26,254 nucleotides of DNA, from the IMG/VR virus record IMGVR_UViG_3300025769_000713, positions 1 through 26,254 of that record; one strand, 5' to 3'. The position numbers were made by a program, and so were the translations under genes. This stretch comes from a virus. Positions within the stretch are counted from its first letter, which is position 1. The number at the start of each line of letters is the position of its first letter. Under the pieces are notes generated by a model. It saw nothing but the letters and a program-made list of their open reading frames with translations, searched no databases and had not been told where the DNA came from. Below are positions 1-7,329 of the stretch, piece by piece.

Positions 1-757
1 TGCCGCCGTTCGAGACGAGGGCAGTAGACTTGTAGCACTGGAAGCCAGCAATGTTGCCCAGCGACACAAGGCCGTTACGCAGCGGGGAAGTCGCATCGCC
101 AGTTACCTGAACTTCTGCGAACTTCGCACCAGCCGAGAACAGGTGCTTGTAGAAAGCCGGAGGAGCAACGAACCAGCGGTTCTCTTCCGGAACAGACTGG
201 TCGTCGAGGGCTTGAGCCATCACCAGCATGGTGTTGACTGCAGTGTCGCCCGGAGTGGTTGCACCACCGATGTCGAGAGCCGAACCCAGAGTACCGATGT
301 CGGAAATCTGTGCAGTTTCAGCACCGGACTCGCCGGTCAGACCCGCACCCGATGCCATAGCAGTCAGGATGTTGGCGTCATAGTTACGCTTCAAGGAGTA
401 CGCACCCGAAGAGGTGGCAAGTGCCTCGAAGTTAACGTGAGACTGACGCTCTTCGATGTCGTCAATCTTGAATGCAAAAGCATTGGCCTGATCGACAACC
501 ATAGTTGTCTGATCGTCAGCCAAGTCCTGCGGGTTTACTACTGAACCACGCGCATACGAAGAAACCGTGATGGTTGGTTCCTTGATGATGCGAACGGTGT
601 CGCCAAAGTTCTCGATTTCGCCAGCGTAGTCGGTATTCGTAATATCTTCTGCAACCGAAGCGCGACGGAAGAATTTGAGAACCTTTTGGCTGAAGATTTC
701 CGGCGTAAAGTTACCGGAAGGCAGGTTGTTGTGACCTGCAGCGCGATCAAAAGCCAT
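1..757 (-). CDS. Major capsid protein, 3' end outside window
   Basis: Main shell protein of the head. The frame is open from the ATG at 757 (reverse strand) to the window edge, giving 252 residues with no stop. The protein starts MAFDRAAGHNNLPSG. It contains the stretch 'GDTVRIIKEPTITVSSY' followed by 'AFAFKIDDIEERQSHVNFEA', a pattern I associate with phage coat proteins of marine podoviruses and the P22/N4-like coat group. Codon choice is strongly biased, as expected for a highly expressed virion gene. An AGGAAGGAAA-type ribosome site lies just upstream. It follows the scaffold gene by 30 bp at the downstream end of the head operon. The C-terminus cannot be judged. The capsid call is strong; the exact coat family is inference. 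Confidence 0.88.
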   Translation of the reverse strand, partial: MAFDRAAGHNNLPSGNFTPEIFSQKVLKFFRRASVAEDITNTDYAGEIENFGDTVRIIKEPTITVSSYARGSVVNPQDLADDQTTMVVDQANAFAFKIDDIEERQSHVNFEALATSSGAYSLKRNYDANILTAMASGAGLTGESGAETAQISDIGTLGSALDIGGATTPGDTAVNTMLVMAQALDDQSVPEENRWFVAPPAFYKHLFSAGAKFAEVQVTGDATSPLRNGLVSLGNIAGFQCYKSTALVSNGG

Positions 758-787
758 TGATCTTTCCTTCCTATTTGAGGTTTAAGG

Positions 788-1678
788 TTAGTTGTTGTAG
801 TCGATTCGGCCTTCTGCCCGTGCGGCATCGAGTTCTGCTTCCATCTTCTCGAATTCCCACGGCTTCATCTTGCCGATTTCTGATGCCTTCCAGATTCGTC
901 CATCACCCTTGGCGGAGGAGACTTCCCGCGCTGCGGGCCGAGTCACTGCCTCTGCGGCAGATGATGATTTCTTAGAAGGTTTCTTTTTTAGGCCAGCATC
1001 GGCCTTGTATAGGTCGATGACCCGTGCTGCCAACTTTGCATCCGTATTGTTTTTGTAGATGCCGTCAGCGATTGACGAAGGCTGATCTTCAAGCCAAGCC
1101 AGAAACTTTTCATCCTGTTTGATGGTATCAAAATCAGGGTGGAAGTTGAGAAGTTCTTGATAGGCACTCTGCTTCTCAAGTTCTTTTTCTCGTTCCTTTA
1201 TAGTTCCCAACTCTTCACGAAGTTCAGAAACCTGCGCCTCGGTCTGCAGCGACGAAACAGTCTGGACTACTTCGAACACTTCAGGATACCGCCGCCTAAA
1301 TTCTTCAAGCTCCTCTAGGGTCCGGGGCGGAGACATGCCCTGCGGCAGTTGTGCCGTCTGGCCGGATGCTCCGTTTTTAAGACCTTCGATCTCCTGTTTG
1401 AATTCAGAAATCTTGGCATCATAATGCTTTTTCAAGTCATCATACCGTTTTTTGTAGTCGTGGTCGGTTTCTTGTTTTTGTTCTACGAAGCTGGTGCTTT
1501 CCTGCGGAGTGGCCTCTTCGGGGTCCGCTTGTTGTGCCTCTACAGCTTCTTCCGCTTCATCGTCGTCTTCGTTGTAGACTTCGTCGCGGTACTTTCCACG
1601 ATACAGAGTGTCATTGTTGACTGTGCCGAATGAGTCGTTCGGCTTGTTGGCACGGTGGCCTTTCACTCGTTTTGCCAT
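788..1678 (-). CDS. Capsid scaffolding protein
   Basis: Predicted internal scaffold that guides prohead assembly. The 296-aa protein is highly charged. It has an acidic N-terminal third (runs such as EDDDEAEEAVEA near residues 37-48), a long helical and coiled-coil middle (about 75-190, rich in E, K, Q and L), a lysine-rich stretch near 230-240 and a charged helical C-terminus. That shape, and the place directly upstream of the capsid gene in a late operon, are typical of scaffolds. No enzymatic motif is visible. The ATG at 1678 has GAGGT about 8 nt upstream. The call rests on composition and position rather than on a sequence motif. Confidence 0.8.
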   Translation of the reverse strand: MAKRVKGHRANKPNDSFGTVNNDTLYRGKYRDEVYNEDDDEAEEAVEAQQADPEEATPQESTSFVEQKQETDHDYKKRYDDLKKHYDAKISEFKQEIEGLKNGASGQTAQLPQGMSPPRTLEELEEFRRRYPEVFEVVQTVSSLQTEAQVSELREELGTIKEREKELEKQSAYQELLNFHPDFDTIKQDEKFLAWLEDQPSSIADGIYKNNTDAKLAARVIDLYKADAGLKKKPSKKSSSAAEAVTRPAAREVSSAKGDGRIWKASEIGKMKPWEFEKMEAELDAARAEGRIDYNN

Positions 1679-1742
1679 TTTATTACCTCACTTGCGGGGC
1701 CACTTGGCTGTGGGTAGCCGCTCCGGTTGTGTCGGGGCCGTA

Positions 1743-4700
1743 TTAACGGGTAGCCGACGAATCCCTTTTGGGTTTTGGTTTCGGTAACACCCCTAAAGGC
1801 CGTTCAGGTTTTTCCGGTTTTGGAAGCGATGGATAAACCATAGGCTCGGTTACCGAGGGAAAATCTTTGTTTTCTGCGTACCAGCTAATCATGCGATCAG
1901 CACGGTTACGTGTCTGTCTGGCTTTATCGGACGACTTGCCTCGAAGAGGCTTAATGATGCCGTCGTAAAGAGCGTCGTATGCGTCACCGCCCTGAAAGCC
2001 TTTTAAGAAACTGTGTCTAATAGTTACGTGTCTGCTCTTATCCTTGTTACGGAAAGAACCTTCCTTACCTTTACCCGGCTTAGTCTTGAAATTGCCGACG
2101 TAATATTCAGTGAACATAATCGCCTTGTCTACGGGATTGTTCGGGGAAGGAATGTTGTAGCTTTTAAGAAATGCCTCGAACTCTTCGTGCTTCTTTCGTT
2201 GGACAGTCAAGTTCAAGTCTTCAAGAGTCTTTTGATCTTCGATAGTCAGCGGATCTTTCTTCAACGCTGCGCGGGCTTTGGCCCCCACTTTAGGAACGAA
2301 ACGACCTTGTTCATTCTTTTTGCCGACATACGGAGTAAGCTTTGCCAGCATTTCTGAACTAAGGCCCATACGTTCCAAATCAGTGATGGAGTGCTGGCCA
2401 ATATCGAATCCTCGACCAATAGTTACACCACTCGCATTCGTGGGAACGTAGCCTGTCTTCTTGTTATCCTCGGCTACTTGAAGGGCGCTGCGTACTGTCT
2501 CTTCGTACTCAGAAGGTGCAGGGAGCGGAGTAGAGGGCTGTGCAGCCTGAATAGGACCGGCGGGTGGATCTTGTGGGCGCTCAACAAAACCCTGATCTTC
2601 GGAAGGAGTTCCAGCGATTTTAGGCTGGGGATCTTCCTCTCCAAGACCAAACAATTTACTCAGGAATCCACCGATTGCTGCCCCCGTAGGCTGCTGGCCG
2701 CTCTCTTCGATACGTTCTTGTGTTTCTTTTTTACCGCGATTGTTGATCTTACGGAGACGGTCGTAACCAATGATTCGGGCCAGTTGGGGCGGTACGATTA
2801 CCTCGCCACGAGATACCGCCACATCCACTGCTTTCTCGTACACCGGGCGATCTACCTTAAAGACGCCCTGTTCACGGGCTGCAGCGTATGCCTCAAGTAT
2901 CATCTTCTTGATGTCTTGACTGCCAGCTTCTTCTACAGCGGCAGCGTTGATGACAAAGGTGCCTTCCTCGACCTGCATATTCTTGTCGTCAGCTACCTTC
3001 TGATCATCGTTGAATTTTGACGGTGGACCTTCAACAAAGCCAACGGGTGTGGCCATAGCTTGCCCGCCCTGCTGTAGGCCGACGCGACCACCTTTTCGGA
3101 ACCCAAAGTCAAAAGAGTAATCCGCCGCGTCCTCGGAGCCGCCAAAGCTTTCCATGATATCCGCTTCGGCTTGAGCCGCCGAGTAGTAATCGCCGCTGTC
3201 ATCGCCGCTATCTTGAGGACCGGCCTTTGCGGCAGCTTCGCTTTGAGGAGTTTCGGCTGCAGTCTGCTGCGCGATAGTCTTACCAGACATAGCATTCTCG
3301 CGCTGCATACGAGTAAGAGCATCAGAAAGGTATGTAGCGTCTCTATGCTTCCCGCTGACAGTGCCAAAAGCGCCTGTCTTGGCTTGCGCCTCTTGAAGTG
3401 CGGATACGAACTGTGCCTCTGTAACACCGTACTTTGATCTTGCGGCGTCGTAGGCTGCAGCGAACTGCTCGTTCTTTGTTCCTGCAGCACCTGTCAGCTT
3501 GGCACCACCGCCAAATGTGCCGATAAAGTAACCCGTCTCAGAGACGTTGCCGCCCACTCTAAAGGCGGCATCCGCATCCATCAGACCCTTCATGCCGGTC
3601 TTCGACCACGTATTTGTATTGTTGTCGTACTCGTCCTTGAGGGTGCCGGAGATGAAGCCTTCTTTTGTCGCTTCAATACCGAGCATCTGCTGCTGGGACA
3701 GATTGCCGAGGTTGCCAGTATACCTGTAATCACCGGGTGCGCGACTAACCATCATATTGTTGACAGTCATCAGTGAGCCAGCTTTACCGCCGACAAGATT
3801 TACAGCGGCTGCATTCTTTGTGTGAAAGTGAAGCGCCGCGTCAAGGGCGAAACCAGCCAAGCCAGCGGGACGAAGAGTAGTCTCTTTTCCAAAGGGAGCT
3901 TCTACCTGCTTCCCCATGAAGGTGCCAGCGGCTGTGGCAAGAACTGGACCCATCCCGGCGGATATAGGGGCAATCGCACCCTCTTTCTTTACATCGGCTT
4001 GAATGCCCGGTCCTTTTGTAGCCTTCATATAGTCCTTTACAAAGCTATCTGAAAGGTCTTGTGTGCCCGCTTTCGCGAAATCTTTTATATTTAAGTCAAA
4101 ATCGCTAGATCCGTCACCGTAGCTGTACGAACGAACATCAAACGCAGAACGTCGTCCCTGCTGGCCTAAAGCGTACTGTGTGGCAGAGACTATGGCCTCT
4201 TCATCACCGACTGGACGAAGGGCTTGATCAGACAGAACAGTAGGGGTAGTGTCTTCGTCTTCGTCCTCATCTTCTGCGACTGTCGTGACATCAACGCCCG
4301 TCCCCAAACTGCCGCCGTAAAAATTGACGTATCCTTGATACTCTTCGGGAGTGTAAGTGCGCTGAGACGTAAAGAAGTTAATGGCTGGATTTTCGGCTTC
4401 TCCGCCTTCTGCCAGCTTCTGACGAAAGTTCGGGGACTCAGGATCAAGTTCAGTCTCAATCCGATTCATGCCTTCCGCGTAACCGGAAAAGTCGTCCACC
4501 TCAGACGGCAGTTTCTTTTCTTCTTCCTCTTTACGTCTTTCATAATAAGTCGGAGGAGCGGGCTGAATCTCCATGTATTTATCGCGCTGTGTTTGTTCTT
4601 GATATTCGCGATTGACAAGACCCTCACCCATCGTATCGGGCGTTTTATACAGAGGGGCAGCTTCGCGAATTACTTTTCCAAGGAGTGCATCGTCAAACGT

Positions 4701-4949
4701 TTTACCTGCGTATCTGTTAGGCTCCGACCCGACCATAGCGCGGGCTGTTCCATCTGGGTTGAAGAACATGTTTCGCTGCGAGAATACTTCTTCAGCAAGT
4801 TCTTTTTGAGTCTGAGTGTAACTATCGTATTCCTCACCCACAATACGACGAAGATCGTCGCTAGTTCGTCCGATTGCGTCCTTGAGCATCTCTATCCCTT
4901 CACGGGTATCTGCAGTACGTTCGGTTATTTGTGGGTTACGAATTGCCAT
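1743..4949 (-). CDS. Virion-associated protein with C-terminal pesticin/lysozyme-like muramidase domain
   Basis: A 1068-aa protein, probably an internal or tail-tip virion protein that opens peptidoglycan during DNA entry. Residues 1-300 are charged and poorly structured, with an acidic run (EDEDEDED). The centre is Gly/Ala-rich. Residues about 618-760 contain 'KGGRVGLQQGG', 'EEGTFVINAAAVEEAG' and 'RGEVIVPPQLARIIG', a segment type that recurs in marine phage structural proteins. Residues about 817-1030 look like the pesticin/T4-lysozyme-type muramidase fold: Glu827 before 'GYVP', then 'SGVTIGRGFDIGQ' with Thr843 and Asp849, which match a Glu/Thr/Asp active set. The last 40 residues are Pro/Lys-rich. 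The ATG at 4949 has a weak ribosome site and overlaps the preceding 76-aa gene by 14 nt, so coupling is likely. The exact place in the virion is inference. Confidence 0.75.
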   Translation of the reverse strand: MAIRNPQITERTADTREGIEMLKDAIGRTSDDLRRIVGEEYDSYTQTQKELAEEVFSQRNMFFNPDGTARAMVGSEPNRYAGKTFDDALLGKVIREAAPLYKTPDTMGEGLVNREYQEQTQRDKYMEIQPAPPTYYERRKEEEEKKLPSEVDDFSGYAEGMNRIETELDPESPNFRQKLAEGGEAENPAINFFTSQRTYTPEEYQGYVNFYGGSLGTGVDVTTVAEDEDEDEDTTPTVLSDQALRPVGDEEAIVSATQYALGQQGRRSAFDVRSYSYGDGSSDFDLNIKDFAKAGTQDLSDSFVKDYMKATKGPGIQADVKKEGAIAPISAGMGPVLATAAGTFMGKQVEAPFGKETTLRPAGLAGFALDAALHFHTKNAAAVNLVGGKAGSLMTVNNMMVSRAPGDYRYTGNLGNLSQQQMLGIEATKEGFISGTLKDEYDNNTNTWSKTGMKGLMDADAAFRVGGNVSETGYFIGTFGGGAKLTGAAGTKNEQFAAAYDAARSKYGVTEAQFVSALQEAQAKTGAFGTVSGKHRDATYLSDALTRMQRENAMSGKTIAQQTAAETPQSEAAAKAGPQDSGDDSGDYYSAAQAEADIMESFGGSEDAADYSFDFGFRKGGRVGLQQGGQAMATPVGFVEGPPSKFNDDQKVADDKNMQVEEGTFVINAAAVEEAGSQDIKKMILEAYAAAREQGVFKVDRPVYEKAVDVAVSRGEVIVPPQLARIIGYDRLRKINNRGKKETQERIEESGQQPTGAAIGGFLSKLFGLGEEDPQPKIAGTPSEDQGFVERPQDPPAGPIQAAQPSTPLPAPSEYEETVRSALQVAEDNKKTGYVPTNASGVTIGRGFDIGQHSITDLERMGLSSEMLAKLTPYVGKKNEQGRFVPKVGAKARAALKKDPLTIEDQKTLEDLNLTVQRKKHEEFEAFLKSYNIPSPNNPVDKAIMFTEYYVGNFKTKPGKGKEGSFRNKDKSRHVTIRHSFLKGFQGGDAYDALYDGIIKPLRGKSSDKARQTRNRADRMISWYAENKDFPSVTEPMVYPSLPKPEKPERPLGVLPKPKPKRDSSATR

Positions 4950-5166
4950 CGACTTTAACTACTCGCTCATAGTTCGTCTTCAGTTGTGCCAGCATTTCCA
5001 GTAAAGCCAGCTTCCCCTGCGTTTGGCGCAGTTCCGACTCCGATTGTGCCGTTACCACGGCCCGAATCATCGACTCCCGGAGGTCCACTAGGTACTCCTC
5101 CATTAGGGGCCATTCCTTGTTGTTGAGGAGCGGAGCCAGCTTCCTCGCCTGTTCCTTGTTGAGCAT
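4936..5166 (-). CDS. 76-aa helical protein nested in the 3' end of the portal gene
   Basis: An alternative-frame gene lying almost wholly inside the portal gene. It starts 199 nt before the portal stop and ends 14 nt inside the next gene. The product (MLNKEQARKLAPLLNN...) is an amphipathic helical protein with 'EWPLMEEYLVDLRESM' and 'ESELRQTQGKLALLEML'. That looks like real protein rather than a shadow: it has regular hydrophobic spacing, balanced charge and an LRxxQGKLxxLE motif seen in small podovirus proteins. The portal frame over the same bases is low-complexity (Gly/Gln/Pro/Asn), which suggests this frame carries the constraint. An AAGGG element lies about 10 nt upstream of the ATG. The role is unknown; a small head-tail or assembly accessory is possible. 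Confidence 0.65.
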   Translation of the reverse strand: MLNKEQARKLAPLLNNKEWPLMEEYLVDLRESMIRAVVTAQSESELRQTQGKLALLEMLAQLKTNYERVVKVDGNS

Positions 5167-7090
5167 TAGCCATCATCCCTTGCAGCATCTGTGCGTATAC
5201 TTGTGCCTCGTTTACGTCGTTGACGAGACTATCCGGATCAATATCCTGTGAGATAGCCAACTCCCGCATGAGGTTCGGAAGCTTGATAAACGGTGCCAGC
5301 ATCGGGTTAGATACTGTCTGGAGCAGTGAGGTGAGGCGCTGTGTGCGTACTTCTTTCTGCATCACTGCAGCTACACCGCGAGGCTTGATTTCAAGATCGC
5401 CCTCGACATCTTCTACATTTTCGTTGAACTGCATATTCCACTGGAAGTACGCTTCACCGATTGTCTTCAAGAGGTAGTCGTCGATGTTTTTAATGACTGT
5501 CTTCATGGACAGTCCCGCACTGCCCATCAACATAGACAGCCCTGCTGCTGTGCGTCCGGTGCCGGTTACGCCCGTCTGGCCGTGCATGATAGACGGGATG
5601 CCTGTCTCTTCGTCTGCAAGCTGTCGGCTGATCTGATACATCTGAATGTTTTCAGGGGCAGTGTTCGGGAACTTAAGGCCATTGATTGCCGTGCCCGTTA
5701 CACCCGACTGACGACGGAAGATCTTACCGGGGAAGATATCCATATTCTGTCCGGGGACAAGAGAAGCTTCATCTACGTCAAAGACAAGGTTGCCAGCAAG
5801 AGCGAGATTGTCGATTGCCATACGAACGTGACCGTTCATCAGCATCTGGGCGTCTTCCATGTTTTCTGCGACACCAACACCCCAGATTTGATATGGGTTG
5901 ATTTCGAACGGAAACGCTGCGTAAGGAATACGTGCGGGAGTGAACGGATTGACTACGCACCGAAGAACCTCGTTGCCACACACCCAGACGTTTACTTGAA
6001 GCTGGTCGAACTCCGACATGTCTTCAGCTTCTTGCAGACCTACTTCATAGGCGAACTTGGCGTCTAGAACGCCCCAATATTCAAGAACCTCAAACCGATT
6101 CTCTTGGTAATACGCCTCAGTTTCGTCCTCACGGATAGTATCTTCGTAATACTTGTCCTCGTAGTTTGGACCTTTGGCTATGGCGTTTTGGATGGCTTCT
6201 GCGTCGAAGTGAGGCCGCATGATAAGGGAACGAAGCTGTTGCCTGTTCATGCGGTGACGTTCAATTACGTACTCACAGTCTTCGATAGAGGTGGCAGACG
6301 GATCGGGATGAAAGTCCCAAACAGATACTGTTTCAATGCGAGGGACAGTCTTTTCGTAGGGAGTGTAGGTGCGCTCCCCCATTTCGTCTTTTTCCCACTT
6401 GTGGATACGCTTGTAAAAGTTAAACGGTCCCTTTACAACACCGGTCCCAAGGAGAGCAGATTCAAAAATAGCTTTCCTAAAGACATTGACTGCGTTAGTA
6501 TCCAGTAGCTGATCATGGATTACCTTCTCCATGCGACGGGCTTGTTCCGCCGCAGGTTCGAACTGAGGCTCCCCAACTTTAGCTTTGCCGGGAAGAACCA
6601 TGTCTCCAAGCTCTTTTCCGTACGTACCGAGAGAGTGCGGCTGGGATGCGGAAAGTCCGCCGGGGCCGATCTCTCTACCGTCTCCCGGAAATCCGTACGG
6701 ATCAGTTTGGCCGGGAAGATCATCGACAGGAGTACGCATGTGGGCGAACTCTTCGATACCTTCCGGCACAGGCGTGGATTCAACCACGATAGGAAACTTC
6801 TTGTTGGCAAAGAGAATGTCTACAATTTGTCCATAAGCCGCAAGGACTTTGGTCTTCGTAATCTTGATGAAGACCTTTGACCTTTCAGAGTCTCTGTACT
6901 GTGTTGTCGAGTCGTAGATGCCACGGAAGTTCTTATACGCTTGCAGCCACCGCTGTTCGTACGTGTACCGTCCATTCTCTGCATCTTCAAACTTAGAGCG
7001 AATGTGACCCGCAAGACCCGGCATCTTTTCTTCCGGGTTCACAATGGGTACAGAGGCTTCCTCGTCTGGCTCTAGAAAATTGTCAGCCAT
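4967..7090 (-). CDS. Portal protein
   Basis: Forms the dodecameric portal at the head vertex through which DNA is packaged and ejected. The 707-aa length suits podovirus portals. The N-terminal part has 'RYTYEQRWLQAYKNFRGIYDS' and 'SKVFIKITKTKVLAAYGQIVDILF', typical of this portal group. The middle has 'ENRFEVLEYWGVLDAKF' and 'FPFEINPYQIWGVGVAENMEDAQMLMNG', and then 'GVTGTGRTAAGLSMLMGSAGLSMKTVIKNIDDYLL'. The last 75 residues are disordered and Gly/Gln/Pro-rich, exactly where another gene overlaps in a different frame. The ATG at 7090 has AAGGAAAA about 9 nt upstream. Its place between the terminase side and the scaffold and capsid genes supports the call. Confidence 0.92.
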   Translation of the reverse strand: MADNFLEPDEEASVPIVNPEEKMPGLAGHIRSKFEDAENGRYTYEQRWLQAYKNFRGIYDSTTQYRDSERSKVFIKITKTKVLAAYGQIVDILFANKKFPIVVESTPVPEGIEEFAHMRTPVDDLPGQTDPYGFPGDGREIGPGGLSASQPHSLGTYGKELGDMVLPGKAKVGEPQFEPAAEQARRMEKVIHDQLLDTNAVNVFRKAIFESALLGTGVVKGPFNFYKRIHKWEKDEMGERTYTPYEKTVPRIETVSVWDFHPDPSATSIEDCEYVIERHRMNRQQLRSLIMRPHFDAEAIQNAIAKGPNYEDKYYEDTIREDETEAYYQENRFEVLEYWGVLDAKFAYEVGLQEAEDMSEFDQLQVNVWVCGNEVLRCVVNPFTPARIPYAAFPFEINPYQIWGVGVAENMEDAQMLMNGHVRMAIDNLALAGNLVFDVDEASLVPGQNMDIFPGKIFRRQSGVTGTAINGLKFPNTAPENIQMYQISRQLADEETGIPSIMHGQTGVTGTGRTAAGLSMLMGSAGLSMKTVIKNIDDYLLKTIGEAYFQWNMQFNENVEDVEGDLEIKPRGVAAVMQKEVRTQRLTSLLQTVSNPMLAPFIKLPNLMRELAISQDIDPDSLVNDVNEAQVYAQMLQGMMANAQQGTGEEAGSAPQQQGMAPNGGVPSGPPGVDDSGRGNGTIGVGTAPNAGEAGFTGNAGTTEDEL

Positions 7091-7099
7091 GAGTTTTCC

Positions 7100-7318
7100 T
7101 TAGTAATCGCGCTCTTCTGCAAGGCGCATAACAGCCGCATCGACAGTTGTCTTTGTCTGCTTCTTCGGCATGTCTTCGGTCAGAACGTCAGTTTTTGCGC
7201 GAGTGTCAAACTCAAGACCTTCGCGGTAAAGCTGATCCGCACCCATCTGATCATCGACAGATGTAGTGCAAGCGGCGTTGATGTATCCTTCGCCGTAGTT
7301 GTAGTTATTGTTTGGCAT
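7100..7318 (-). CDS. 72-aa hypothetical protein of the head operon
   Basis: Small protein (MPNNNYNYGEGYINAACTT...) that I do not recognise. It is polar, has an Asn/Tyr-rich start, no cysteine cluster and no membrane segment, and ends in a charged helix (DAAVMRLAEERDY). The start is well supported: GGAGGAAA lies 6 nt before the ATG at 7318, one of the best ribosome sites in the window, which suggests strong expression. It sits 11 bp after the 663-aa gene and 9 bp before the portal gene. That position suggests a minor virion or assembly protein, but this is only inferred. Confidence 0.7.
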   Translation of the reverse strand: MPNNNYNYGEGYINAACTTSVDDQMGADQLYREGLEFDTRAKTDVLTEDMPKKQTKTTVDAAVMRLAEERDY

Positions 7319-7329
7319 GATTTCCTCCG

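Noticed and set aside
2391-3020. Long plus-strand frames inside the late genes
   Set aside because: They mirror the minus-strand virion gene, lack ribosome sites and have Leu/Arg/Ser-rich shadow composition.
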